Source: a virus
Direction: 5' to 3' (one strand)
Length of the DNA stretch: 35,592 nucleotides
Virus record (IMG/VR): IMGVR_UViG_3300037587_000140
Location: 1 to 35,592 of that record
The position numbers and the translations under genes were made by a program. The notes under the pieces are model-generated. The model was not told the origin of the DNA. It made no database searches and saw nothing but the letters and a program-made list of their open reading frames with translations. Positions 23,274 to 31,621 of the stretch are shown here, piece by piece (position 1 is the first letter of the stretch; each line of letters begins with the position of its first letter).

Positions 23274-25033
23274 ATCTACCCGTACAAACGCTGCTCGCTA
23301 CTGCAGTCCAGCGCGTTAACCTGCTCCGACTCAGGCCGTACCAGGCGGACGCTAAGGCCGACATTTACCAGGCCTGGGCCGCGGGCGCGTCTAACGTCCT
23401 GGCGGTCCTGCCGACCGGCGCCGGTAAAACCGTAGTTTTTTCGGATATCATCCACGACCACAAAGGCGCCAGTTGCGCGATAGCCCACCGCCAGGAACTC
23501 GTAGCCCAGATATCGCTAGCCCTGGCCCGGGACCGCGTCCGCCATCGGATAATAGGCCCCCAGAACGTCGTTAAGCTATGCGTTAACCAGCATATGGCGG
23601 AACTGGGCCTAAGCTATTACGACCCTAACGCGACCTGCGCGGTAGCTGGCGTCGATACCCTGGTCCGCCGCGGGGCGGAGCTGGCGGCCTGGCTGCAGTC
23701 CGTTACATTGTGGGTACAGGACGAAGCGCACCACGTATTAGAGGGGAACAAGTGGGGCAACGCTGCGGCGATGTTCCCGAACGCTAGGGGCCTAGGTGTG
23801 ACTGCTACGCCGCTACGGGCCGACGGTAAGGGCCTGGGGCGCCATGCGGACGGCGTGTTCGACGTTATGGTCGAAGGCCCAGGTATGCGCGAGCTTATCG
23901 ATGCCGGTTACCTAACCGACTATCGGGTCTTCGCGCCGCCGTCCGATCTGGACCTCTCGAGCGTTAACGTAAGTAAAACGACGGGCGACTATAATCCGAA
24001 CAAACTAAAAACTGCGGTACGAGAGTCCCACGTTATCGGGGACGTCGTGGACCACTATATCCGGATAGCTTCGGGGGAGCTGGGCGTAACGTTCGCTACT
24101 GACGTCCAGACCGCTACGGATATCGCCGCTAAGTTTAACGCGGCGGGCGTCCCGGCCGAAGTCGTAAGCGCTAAGACACCCGACGCCGACCGTATCGCTA
24201 TCCTTCGCCGCTTTAAAAATCGCGAATTGCTGCAGCTCGTTAACGTCGACTTGTTCGGCGAAGGGTTCGACCTGCCGGCTATCGAAGTCGTAAGCATGGC
24301 CCGGCCTACCCAGTCCTTCGCCCTGTTCGTCCAGCAGTTCGGCCGGTCGCTGCGCCTTATGGTCGACGCGAGCCTATACCCACAATGGGACAATTTTACC
24401 GCCGAGCAACGCCGGGCGCATATCGCCGCGAGCAGTAAGCCCGCCGCTATCATTATCGACCACGTAGGCAACGTCGAACGCCACGGGTTGCCGGATGCTT
24501 CCCGCGTCTGGACCCTGGACCGTCGCGAGCGCCGCAGCAAGTCGGCCCCGTCGGACGTTATACCGGTTAGAGCCTGCCCGGCCTGTACTGCTGTCTACGA
24601 ACGCGTTTACGCCGCCTGCCCCTACTGTGGACATCGGCCCATACCTGCAGCGCGGAACGGCCCGGAGCAGGTCGACGGCGACCTTATCGAACTGGACGCG
24701 GCCGCCCTGGCGGAACTTCGCCGCGGGGTCGACGATATCGATAAAGATAAAGAAGCCTACCGCGTGGAATTGGCGAGCGCGCGGGTACCCTTAATCAACC
24801 AGCTCGCGAACGTTAAGCGGCACGTAGAGAAACAGGCCGCCCAGGAAGTGCTACGCGACGCTATAGGGTGGTGGGCCGCCTGGGAGCGCCTTAAGGGGCG
24901 TCCCGACTCGGAAAGCTACCGCCGGTTTTATTTTAAATTCGGAATGGACGTATTAAGCGCCCAGGCCTTAACGACGGCCGACGCGCTGGCGCTGGCTGAA
25001 AAAGTAAAAGGAGCGTTACCAGATGCCGGATAA
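23270..25033 (+). CDS. Superfamily 2 DNA helicase
   Basis: A 587-residue helicase started at ATG 23270. Motifs: LRPYQADA (21-28), Walker A LPTGAGKT (47-54), DEAH box (151-154), TATP (178-181), then in the second RecA domain TFATDVQTATDIA, the GEGFDLPAIE motif V region and motif VI QQFGRSLR (354-361). A four-cysteine zinc ribbon (C435, C438, C449, C452) follows, then a helical C-terminal part. It resembles the ResIII/RadD-like helicases of phage replication modules. With the family A polymerase and primase-helicase it gives the phage its own replication machinery. Confidence 0.88.
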   Translation: MNLPVQTLLATAVQRVNLLRLRPYQADAKADIYQAWAAGASNVLAVLPTGAGKTVVFSDIIHDHKGASCAIAHRQELVAQISLALARDRVRHRIIGPQNVVKLCVNQHMAELGLSYYDPNATCAVAGVDTLVRRGAELAAWLQSVTLWVQDEAHHVLEGNKWGNAAAMFPNARGLGVTATPLRADGKGLGRHADGVFDVMVEGPGMRELIDAGYLTDYRVFAPPSDLDLSSVNVSKTTGDYNPNKLKTAVRESHVIGDVVDHYIRIASGELGVTFATDVQTATDIAAKFNAAGVPAEVVSAKTPDADRIAILRRFKNRELLQLVNVDLFGEGFDLPAIEVVSMARPTQSFALFVQQFGRSLRLMVDASLYPQWDNFTAEQRRAHIAASSKPAAIIIDHVGNVERHGLPDASRVWTLDRRERRSKSAPSDVIPVRACPACTAVYERVYAACPYCGHRPIPAARNGPEQVDGDLIELDAAALAELRRGVDDIDKDKEAYRVELASARVPLINQLANVKRHVEKQAAQEVLRDAIGWWAAWERLKGRPDSESYRRFYFKFGMDVLSAQALTTADALALAEKVKGALPDAG

Positions 25034-25259
25034 ATACCTAACAGTCGACCCCGCTATCGAGATCTTCGAGTGCCTACGGCGGCGCGCGGAGCGCCTATGG
25101 CCCGGGTTCGGCTCGCGCCAGTGCGTTCGCGAAGAATACGTCGAAGCCGAAGGTACCTACGTCGGCGCCGTTTCCTACGGGTATGTCTGTAAGGAATGGA
25201 CCTTCCATTATTCCGACGGGGAAATCGAAACCGTTACAACCAGGACGCCGAAATCATGA
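25023..25259 (+). CDS. Small hypothetical protein
   Basis: A 78-residue protein overlapping the helicase end by 11 bp, with AAAAGGAG (25006-25013) as ribosome-binding site. It has a helical start (AIEIFECLRRRAERLWPGFG) and a beta-rich end (GAVSYGYVCKEWTFHYSDGE). No family recognised. It is coupled to the nuclease gene that follows by ATGA. Confidence 0.65.
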   Translation: MPDKYLTVDPAIEIFECLRRRAERLWPGFGSRQCVREEYVEAEGTYVGAVSYGYVCKEWTFHYSDGEIETVTTRTPKS

Positions 25260-25735
25260 ACCTTACCCAATGGGCGATTAAGCACGGTATACCCTACGCG
25301 GCCCTGGACGACCTTCGCCGGGAGTTCGGTACGATAGCCACAGAACCGAGCCCGATAGCTGGCGAGTCGGAAGCGGCCGTCCAGAACCGGGTACGCCTGG
25401 AAGCGAGCCGCAAGGGCTGCCGTATCTGGCGGAACAACGTAGGGGCGTACAGCGAGAAGAAACCGCCGACGCCAGGCACTCGTTGGGGCCTATGTAATGA
25501 CTCGCCCCAAATGAACCGGGTTATAAAGTCGTCGGACCTTATCGGAATCCGCCCCGTAGCTATCGGCCCGCAGCATATCGGGCAGACGCTAGGGGTATTC
25601 GTGGCGCGCGAAGTTAAGGAAGCCGGGTGGCAGTACACCGGCAGCGCGCGGGAGGCCGCCCAACTTAAATTTTTAGAACTGGTGGCGAGCCTGGGCGGGG
25701 ACGCCTCGTTCGCTACTTCGGAGGGTACGATATGA
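25256..25735 (+). CDS. VRR-NUC domain nuclease
   Basis: ATG 25256 overlaps the previous stop and gives 159 residues. It fits the VRR-NUC family of PD-(D/E)XK nucleases: SEAAVQNRVRLEASRKGCRI, WRNNVGAY, then SSDLIGI (D94), VFVAREVK (E119, K121) and AAQLKFLELVASLGG (Q136). Phage VRR-NUC proteins are stand-alone and probably act on branched DNA in recombination or replication. It is encoded between helicase and methyltransferase. Confidence 0.85.
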   Translation: MNLTQWAIKHGIPYAALDDLRREFGTIATEPSPIAGESEAAVQNRVRLEASRKGCRIWRNNVGAYSEKKPPTPGTRWGLCNDSPQMNRVIKSSDLIGIRPVAIGPQHIGQTLGVFVAREVKEAGWQYTGSAREAAQLKFLELVASLGGDASFATSEGTI

Positions 25736-25935
25736 TTTACGCAACGCCTTACAACCCGACTACCAAGAAATGCACCGGACCGTCGACAGACTCCGGGCTC
25801 GAATCGCTCGACCAAGTAGCGGAATTTATGGGGCCGCCGACTCGCCGCTCGCGTCGCTGGCTGGCCTACGTTACCGACGACGACCAGGCTATCGCGTATA
25901 GCGATTTTGTATTTAATAGCGGAGAAACTGAGTAA
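25732..25935 (+). CDS. Small hypothetical protein
   Basis: A 67-residue protein that begins at an ATGA overlap with the nuclease stop and ends at a TAATG overlap with the methyltransferase. It contains TGPSTDSGLESLDQVAEFMG and a basic PPTRRSRRWLAYV segment. No function can be given; the coupling at both ends supports that it is real. Confidence 0.6.
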   Translation: MIYATPYNPTTKKCTGPSTDSGLESLDQVAEFMGPPTRRSRRWLAYVTDDDQAIAYSDFVFNSGETE

Positions 25936-26708
25936 TGCAAGATTACGTTACCGATAATTGCCGGTTAATGAACGGGGACTGTTTGGAACGGATGAAACAG
26001 ATACCAGACGGGAGTATCGATATGGTTTTGACGGACCCGCCCTATGGGACGACCGCTTGTAAATGGGATTCGGTTATCCCCCTGGCCGCAATGTGGGCGC
26101 ATCTGAAACGGATTATTAAGCCGAATGGCGCCATTGTGATGACTGCCGCACAACCGTTCACTAGTGTGTTGGTCTGCAGCAATCTGCAGGATTTTAAATA
26201 TGATTGGACTTGGCAAAAACCGAAGGGTACCGGACACTTGAACGCGAAAAAACAACCAATGCGGGACAAAGAGGACATCGTAGTTTTTTACAAAAAACAA
26301 TGCACCTATAACCCCCAAATGACTAAAGGTACGCCTTATCGAGAAAAAAGCGGGTGGAAAGGTTCGAACGGGTACGAGGGGTACGGTGTCGATAAAAGAG
26401 TCGGGAACGATAATGGGGGTACCCGATACCCTAAACAAGTCCAACAGTTTATTGGAGTCGAAAGAGATATATCTCACCCGACACAAAAACCCGTTGCGTT
26501 AATGGAATACCTAATTAAAACCTATACGAATCTCGGCGAAACAGTTCTCGATTTTACAATGGGTAGCGGGACGACGGGCGTAGCTGCGGGCAACCTGGGC
26601 CGTGTGTTTATCGGCATTGAACGGGACGAAAAGTATTACAACACCGCTATCGCCCGGATATGGTCCGAGGTAGTACGCACTGTTGACGATGGCGGCACTA
26701 CGCGATAG
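25935..26708 (+). CDS. DNA methyltransferase, beta class, DPPY type
   Basis: A 257-residue methyltransferase with catalytic motif IV DPPYG (34-38) near the N-terminus and AdoMet motif I FTMGSGTTG (207-215) near the C-terminus, the order of the beta class (like CcrM). DPPY favours N6-adenine methylation. The region between (with a YKKQCTYNPQMTKGTPYREK segment) is the target-recognition part. TQKPVALMEYLI is the usual motif before motif I. No restriction enzyme gene is beside it, so it is likely an orphan that protects phage DNA or changes host signalling. The gene is visibly richer in A and T than its neighbours, suggesting separate acquisition. Confidence 0.9.
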   Translation: MQDYVTDNCRLMNGDCLERMKQIPDGSIDMVLTDPPYGTTACKWDSVIPLAAMWAHLKRIIKPNGAIVMTAAQPFTSVLVCSNLQDFKYDWTWQKPKGTGHLNAKKQPMRDKEDIVVFYKKQCTYNPQMTKGTPYREKSGWKGSNGYEGYGVDKRVGNDNGGTRYPKQVQQFIGVERDISHPTQKPVALMEYLIKTYTNLGETVLDFTMGSGTTGVAAGNLGRVFIGIERDEKYYNTAIARIWSEVVRTVDDGGTTR

Positions 26709-26711
26709 TAT
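26683..26711 (+). promoter_or_regulatory. Early promoter P2
   Basis: -35 TTGACG (26683-26688), 17-bp spacer, -10 TAGTAT (26706-26711), inside the 3' end of the methyltransferase gene. Transcription would start near 26718 and serve the double-HTH gene, the primase-helicase and the radical SAM gene. It shares TGTTGACGATGG with P1 and CGGCACTACG with P3. Confidence 0.6.
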
Positions 26712-26744
26712 CCGCTTAAACTAACCGTATTCAGGTATTGAACA

Positions 26745-27254
26745 ATGCAACCAGATAAAGCAAGCGTACTGAAAAAAGCCCGGGAGCTGGTTACGACCGG
26801 CGGGCTAATCAACCTAAGCCGCCGGGAGCTATGCGAAGCCGCCGGTATCCCGGACGGATCCTTCCCGCACGTTATGGGCTGTAACTTCGCGGAGTTCGTC
26901 GACCAGTTGCGCGGCGAGGATATCCAGGAAAACGCCCATACCGTAAGTAAGTCCCGGGCTAACCCGGAGCTGCGCCGCGCCCAGATACTCGGGATAGCGG
27001 TAGAGCAGGCTAAAACCGTCGGATACCACAAGATCACGCGGGACAGCGTAGCCGAAGGCGCGGGCGTATCTATGGGCCTCGTTACTCGCTACTTCGGAAC
27101 CATGCAAAAATTACGCAGGGCCGTAATGCGGGCGGCTATCGCCCGCCGCATTCCCGAAATTGTCGCCCAGGGCCTCGGCACTTGCGACCCCTTAGCGCGG
27201 AAAGCGCCGGCCGACCTTAAGGCCCGGGCCGCCGGCCTACTCGCTAACGCCTAA
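26745..27254 (+). CDS. Putative regulator with two TetR-like HTH segments
   Basis: A 169-residue protein with two segments that each resemble the TetR DNA-binding domain. The second is clear: ILGIAVEQAKTVGYHKITRD then VAEGAGVSMGLVTRYFGT (about 79-125). The first is looser: KARELVTTGG, LSRRELCEAAGIPDGSFPHV (about 11-52). There is no room for a TetR ligand-binding domain. Usual TetR proteins dimerise through that domain; this one may place two HTHs in one chain. It is the first gene after promoter P2, in front of the primase-helicase, so it could control the TTGACG promoters. That is inference. Confidence 0.75.
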   Translation: MQPDKASVLKKARELVTTGGLINLSRRELCEAAGIPDGSFPHVMGCNFAEFVDQLRGEDIQENAHTVSKSRANPELRRAQILGIAVEQAKTVGYHKITRDSVAEGAGVSMGLVTRYFGTMQKLRRAVMRAAIARRIPEIVAQGLGTCDPLARKAPADLKARAAGLLANA

Positions 27255-27265
27255 AGGGGGTCGGT

Positions 27266-29920
27266 ATGCAGCAGTTACCGGACGCGTTCGCGCCAATGGC
27301 GGCGTACGCTCAATTTATACTGTACAAACTAGCCCCGCGCCCGGGGGTCCCTGGCAAAACTGATAAATTCCCGTGTGATTTAGCGGGCAGCATTAAAGAC
27401 GCCCACGACGCCAGTATCCGGGTAGACGCCGCGACGGCGGTAACGACGGCGGCCATGTTCGGGCCGGAATACGGGGTCGGGTTTGTATTCACCGAAGCCG
27501 ATCCGTTTTACTTTTTCGATATAGACGACTGTTTGCTCCCTAGCCGGGAATGGTCCCCGATGGCGTTAGAGTTAATCGCCCGGTTCCCCGGCGCCGCGGT
27601 AGAGATATCCCAGTCGGGTAGCGGTTTACATATCTTCGGAACCGGTAGCCCTGCAGTACCTGCCGGCGACCGGCGTAAAAAGGCGAAGCACCCCGAAACC
27701 GGGGAGAGCGCGGGGCTGTTCGACCTGTACACCGAAAAGCGATTCGTGGCTTTGACGGGTACCGGGGTGACCGGTAACGCGGGGACGCCAGCGGACCAGG
27801 CCCAGCTAGACTACATCGTCGATTTTTGGCTTAAGAAAACCGCCGGGGGCTCGGAAGAGTGGACCACCGAAGCGGTAGAAGGCTCGACGCCGATAGAAGA
27901 CGACGACGCGCTTATCGCCAAAGCCTGCAGCGTTCAGAGCGCCGCGGGTACCTTCGGTAAGGCCGTTTCTTTTAAACAGCTATGGGAAGGGGACGACCAG
28001 AACTTCGGGGACGCCTACCCGGACGACCAGGGCGTTAAGGCTTACGACGCGTCGCGGGTAGACGCCGCCCTCGCGCAACATTTAGCATTCTGGACCGGTA
28101 ACAACTCGGAACGGATACTCCGGTTAATGCGGGAGTCCGCGTTAACCCGGGGGAAGTGGGACGACCGCGAAGAGTACCTTATCAACACGATTACCCGCGC
28201 TACCGCCCTGCAAGAGTCGTTTTATTCGACGGGTACCGAAGCGAACGCGGAAGGGGTCGCCCTGGCCGAGCAGTTCGGCGCCGTTAAGCTCCGGGCCAGC
28301 AGCGAAGCCCAGCGCGCCTACGGGGACAACGTCCGGGCCGATAAGCTGGCCCAGTGTGCCGGTTCTGTGGATTTATTAGAGCAGTTCTGTAAGGTACCTA
28401 CCGCTAAATTCTGGCTCGACAATAAAGACCACGACGTCCAGGCCCTTAGCGCGATGCTTACCCCCGTGGAGCAGGCGGCCGCCCCGTTAGGCGTCGTCGA
28501 CCAGGGCGCGCAAATGGTTAGCGGTTTCCAGTATCTCGGGGCTACCCAGCAGGTCGAGTACTTCGCGGGCTGCGTCTATATTCAGGAGCAACATAAGGTA
28601 TTCGCCCCCACCGGTGCATTACTTAAGCCCGATCAGTTTAACGCGACCTACGGCGGTTACGTCTTCCAACTGGACGACGGCGGCGAGAAGACGACCCGCA
28701 AAGCCTGGGAGGCGTTTACCGAATCCCAGGTCGTCCGATATCCAAAGGCGGAAGCTACTTGTTTCCGGCCGCAGCTCGCCGCCGGGGCGTTGATCGAGCA
28801 GGACGGCCGGGTCCTGGTTAATACCTACGTACCGGTAGCGACGCCCCAGGCTGCAGGGGACGTTACACCGTTCCTGGCCCACCTGGCGAAAAACCTACCC
28901 GTAGAATCCGACCGCGCTATCCTCCTGGCGTACATGGCGGCTTGTATCCAGTATAAGGGCGTTAAATTCCAATGGGCGCCGTTACTGCAGGGCGCACCGG
29001 GTAACGGTAAAACGCTCTATACCCGCTGCGTCGCGGCCGCAATCGGGGAGCGCTATACGCACTTCCCACCGGCGAACGAGATAGCCGAGAAATATAACGA
29101 CTGGCTATTCGACCGCCTGTTTATCGGGGTCGAAGACGTCTACGTCCAGGACCATAAAAAGGAAGTTATCGAAGTCCTTAAGCCAATGATAACGAACGAC
29201 CGGCTAGCTAAACGGGCCATGCAGCAGGGCCAGGTTATGGGCGACGTCTGCGCTAACTTCCTGCTCAACAGCAACCATAAGGACGGTATCCGGAAGACGC
29301 GCGACGATCGACGGTTCGCCGTGTTCTATACCCTGCAGCAAACGGCCGACGATGTAGTCCGCGACGGTATGGGGGGTAACTACTTCCCCGACCTATACGA
29401 CTGGCTTAAAGGGCGCAACCGGTACCAAGGGCAGGTTAGCGGCTACGCTATCGTTTCCGAGTATCTGGCTACTTACCCTATCCCCGCAGAACTCAACCCG
29501 GCCGGCGAATGCCACCGGGCGCCGGAAACGTCCAGCACTAACGAGGCGATTACCGCGTCCCTGGGGGGCATAGAGCAGGAAGTATTAGAAGCGATCGACG
29601 AAGGGCGGCAGGGCTTCGCGGGCGGCTGGATATCGTCTATGGCGCTCGAACGGCTACTCGACCAGCGGCGTAAGGCCGGAGCGATCCCGCCGAATAAGCG
29701 CCGCGAACTCCTGCAGCAGCTCGGCTACGACTGGCACCCCGCGTTAAATAACGGGCGCGTCAATAACCCTATCCCCTTGGATGGCGGTAAGCCGCGTTTG
29801 TTCATTCGTGACGGTCACATTTCCGCAAATTTAGCCACGGCGGCCGAAGTGGTCCGCGCATACCAAGCGGCCCAGGACGCGATAGGCGTTTCTGTGGCTA
29901 AGGAGACGTTCGCGAAATGA
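27266..29920 (+). CDS. Primase-helicase (prim-pol plus SF3 helicase)
   Basis: An 884-residue protein. The N-terminal ~200 residues look like an archaeo-eukaryotic primase/prim-pol: FYFFDIDDC (84-89, acidic metal-binding residues), ISQSGSGLHIFGTG and LFDLYTEKRFVALTG. The C-terminal half has the D5/SF3-type ATPase with Walker A GAPGNGKT (576-583), LFIGVEDVYV as the Walker B region and NFLLNSNHKDGIRK as sensor, with the arginine-rich DDRRFAVFYT. It should prime and unwind DNA at the fork, or load at the origin. AAAGGGGG (27252-27259) precedes the start. The 3' end overlaps the radical SAM gene by 4 bp. Confidence 0.88.
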   Translation: MQQLPDAFAPMAAYAQFILYKLAPRPGVPGKTDKFPCDLAGSIKDAHDASIRVDAATAVTTAAMFGPEYGVGFVFTEADPFYFFDIDDCLLPSREWSPMALELIARFPGAAVEISQSGSGLHIFGTGSPAVPAGDRRKKAKHPETGESAGLFDLYTEKRFVALTGTGVTGNAGTPADQAQLDYIVDFWLKKTAGGSEEWTTEAVEGSTPIEDDDALIAKACSVQSAAGTFGKAVSFKQLWEGDDQNFGDAYPDDQGVKAYDASRVDAALAQHLAFWTGNNSERILRLMRESALTRGKWDDREEYLINTITRATALQESFYSTGTEANAEGVALAEQFGAVKLRASSEAQRAYGDNVRADKLAQCAGSVDLLEQFCKVPTAKFWLDNKDHDVQALSAMLTPVEQAAAPLGVVDQGAQMVSGFQYLGATQQVEYFAGCVYIQEQHKVFAPTGALLKPDQFNATYGGYVFQLDDGGEKTTRKAWEAFTESQVVRYPKAEATCFRPQLAAGALIEQDGRVLVNTYVPVATPQAAGDVTPFLAHLAKNLPVESDRAILLAYMAACIQYKGVKFQWAPLLQGAPGNGKTLYTRCVAAAIGERYTHFPPANEIAEKYNDWLFDRLFIGVEDVYVQDHKKEVIEVLKPMITNDRLAKRAMQQGQVMGDVCANFLLNSNHKDGIRKTRDDRRFAVFYTLQQTADDVVRDGMGGNYFPDLYDWLKGRNRYQGQVSGYAIVSEYLATYPIPAELNPAGECHRAPETSSTNEAITASLGGIEQEVLEAIDEGRQGFAGGWISSMALERLLDQRRKAGAIPPNKRRELLQQLGYDWHPALNNGRVNNPIPLDGGKPRLFIRDGHISANLATAAEVVRAYQAAQDAIGVSVAKETFAK

Positions 29921-30681
29921 AACAAAAACATTTTTGGGCAGTCGTACCCCTTTCGCCCGGCCAGTTGCGAGACGTCCGAGGTATTGACGTTTTGGCGGGC
30001 GGCCTTTTCCGTAAATGTAGCACGTACCGAGGGGGTGGGGGCTACGACCAGTTTCCGGAAGTTTGTCGGGGTTTTACCGGGCGGGCACTATCGGAACAGT
30101 TTATAGTCCAGCTTCGCGGGTGTAATTTAGATTGCCCTTATTGCTATGTTACCCGGGCAGGAGTCTGGGGGGCGCCTACCGCAATTACGGCTGCGGCACT
30201 GGTGGACGCTTTTATCGAGTCTAAACAACAAGTATTCCACCTAATGGGGGGCGCCCCGGCGCTCTACCGGCGGCACTGGCCCGAGTTGATTACCGCCCTG
30301 CTCCAGGCGGCCCCCGAGGCAGTGTTCCACTCAGATTTAATGCTTACAGAAAACCGCTACCGGCAGCTATCGGACATAGCCCACCCCCGCGCGATTTATG
30401 CAGTCAACATTAAAGGACTTAATGCCGCTGAGTTCGAGAGAAACACACGCAAGCCCTTAGACTGGTCCCTGTTCTGGGAGAACTGGCGCGCCGTGGCCCG
30501 CTCCGGCATTCAGTATTATGTAACTTTTACGGGGGTGGACGTTTCCGGGCTTCCTGACTTTTGGGAACTGGCCGCGCGTAACGGGGTCGAAAGGCCCCCG
30601 ACAGGTCGGGTACACAATATCCCCATAATTAGCTACGAAGCTTCCGACGAAGTAGATCGGACGACTTGGGGCGCGAAATAA
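29917..30681 (+). CDS. Radical SAM enzyme, substrate unknown
   Basis: A 254-residue protein with the radical SAM cluster motif GCNLDCPYCY (C69-x3-C73-x2-C76, aromatic residue before the last Cys), followed by MGGAP (111-114) at the place of the GGE SAM-binding motif, with Ala instead of Glu. The later strand AIYAVNIKGL fits the barrel pattern of PflA-like enzymes. It has no extra C-terminal cluster domain; two more cysteines lie before the motif (C34, C50). The size is like QueE or activating enzymes, but no queuosine/deazaguanine genes or glycyl-radical enzyme are seen. It overlaps the primase-helicase by 4 bp, so it is made with it. The start of the motif-bearing barrel is at about residue 60; the first 60 residues are unlike known families to me. 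Confidence 0.85.
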   Translation: MKQKHFWAVVPLSPGQLRDVRGIDVLAGGLFRKCSTYRGGGGYDQFPEVCRGFTGRALSEQFIVQLRGCNLDCPYCYVTRAGVWGAPTAITAAALVDAFIESKQQVFHLMGGAPALYRRHWPELITALLQAAPEAVFHSDLMLTENRYRQLSDIAHPRAIYAVNIKGLNAAEFERNTRKPLDWSLFWENWRAVARSGIQYYVTFTGVDVSGLPDFWELAARNGVERPPTGRVHNIPIISYEASDEVDRTTWGAK

Positions 30682-30695
30682 ATAACTATTCTATG

Positions 30696-30724
30696 TTGAC
30701 GGCTTCGGCACTACGGCGTATATT
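30696..30724 (+). promoter_or_regulatory. Early promoter P3
   Basis: -35 TTGACG (30696-30701), 17-bp spacer, -10 TATATT (30719-30724). Start point near 30731, serving the small-gene block from 30763. It shares the 18-mer ACTATTCTATGTTGACGG (30685-30702) with P4 and CGGCACTACG with P2. Confidence 0.75.
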
Positions 30725-30762
30725 TAACCCATCGAAGCAATTAACCCACGGGATACGCCGCC

Positions 30763-30888
30763 ATGACCCAGTACGACCAGGAAGCTCTAACCGCACTTTA
30801 CAAAGCCCTAGAGTTTATGCAGTGCAACGACCTACCTTCGACCGACGTACAGGAAGCTATCCAACATATCGAAAGCAAATACCGTTAA
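30763..30888 (+). CDS. Small acidic protein, 41 residues
   Basis: ATG 30763 is the first start after promoter P3. The product (starting MTQYDQEALTALYKALEFMQ and ending IQHIESKYR) would be two short helices. The ribosome-binding site is weak (GGGAT at 30750-30754). A longer frame shifted by one base covers the same DNA but begins before the promoter and is not credible. Supported by codon pattern and by 15-bp spacing to the next start. Function unknown. Confidence 0.55.
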   Translation: MTQYDQEALTALYKALEFMQCNDLPSTDVQEAIQHIESKYR

Positions 30889-30903
30889 CTGGAGCCCGAA
30901 GCC

Positions 30904-31275
30904 ATGAAACCTACCCTCAACAGCGTCGAAATTAAACAGCCCCCCTTCGACGACTTGATAGCCCTAACCCTTAACCAGCGCGACGACGCTCGCGGGTGGG
31001 TTACTGCGTTCCGCCATGCGGCTAATAGCCTGGCGCTCGAAGCGGGGATTATCCCGGCCCATATTGACCACGACGAAGCGGCTAAGTCTGTATGCGGCGA
31101 TCACCTCTACCTCGAGCTTATCGCCGAAGCGGAACTCCGGCTTAAGCGCCTTAGCACTGGCTACGAACGGCTGCGGGCTGCAGCGTTTAAGATAACCGAA
31201 GCCCAAGACAGCTTATCGGCGACGCGCGACGCTATGGCCGAACTGCTCGAGGTGCTAGAAAATGACCTCTCGTAA
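30904..31275 (+). CDS. Hypothetical helical protein
   Basis: A 123-residue protein with GGAG at 30891-30894. It is mostly helical; residues ~70-120 (LELIAEAELRLKRLSTGYER, then a long heptad-like stretch) suggest a coiled coil. The start MKPTLNSVEIKQPPFDDLIA is polar. No family recognised. It overlaps the next gene by 14 bp. Confidence 0.65.
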   Translation: MKPTLNSVEIKQPPFDDLIALTLNQRDDARGWVTAFRHAANSLALEAGIIPAHIDHDEAAKSVCGDHLYLELIAEAELRLKRLSTGYERLRAAAFKITEAQDSLSATRDAMAELLEVLENDLS

Positions 31276-31621
31276 CGTAGCGTTTGAGTTGGTTGGGCAT
31301 TCGACCTACCACGTTAAGCGCGACGGCGAATTCGTCGGGATCGTTCAAAAGTCAATGACCTGCGAGCGTTGGAAGTGTGGCTCCCCGTCCGTCGATTTGT
31401 GGTTCGAGTCGCGCGAACGGGCCGCCCTGGTCCTGGTATCCATCGCCGACGCCCAGCAGGTCGAACGCCCGGACGTAGAAATCGCGCTCGGCCAGATGGA
31501 GGCGGCCCGGGGCCGAGTGGTGCAGGAATTGGTAGACCTCCGGGATAGCGCGACGCGGACAATTCAACAACTGGAACAGGGGGACGTAAGACAATTCAAC
31601 AACTGGAACAAGGGGGCATAA
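31262..31621 (+). CDS. Hypothetical protein with rearranged C-terminus
   Basis: A 119-residue protein. The first half looks like a small beta domain (VAFELVGHSTYHVKRDGEFV, CERWKCGSPSVDLWF), the second a helix. The last ~20 codons run through a 32-bp tandem duplication (31559-31622). Because 32 is not a multiple of three, the second copy is read in another frame (TIQQLEQG in the first copy, QFNNWNKG in the second) and ends the protein early. Function unknown. Confidence 0.65.
   Translation: MTSRNVAFELVGHSTYHVKRDGEFVGIVQKSMTCERWKCGSPSVDLWFESRERAALVLVSIADAQQVERPDVEIALGQMEAARGRVVQELVDLRDSATRTIQQLEQGDVRQFNNWNKGA

Noticed and set aside
29917-30681. Radical SAM gene as QueE (deazaguanine pathway)
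   Set aside because: No QueC, QueD, FolE or DNA transglycosylase gene is seen, and the sequence around the motif does not recall QueE closely; left open as unknown.
30666-30935. 89-codon frame spanning promoter P3
   Set aside because: It would begin upstream of the promoter and its sequence is arginine-rich noise; the 41-codon frame at 30763 fits the promoter and next gene better.
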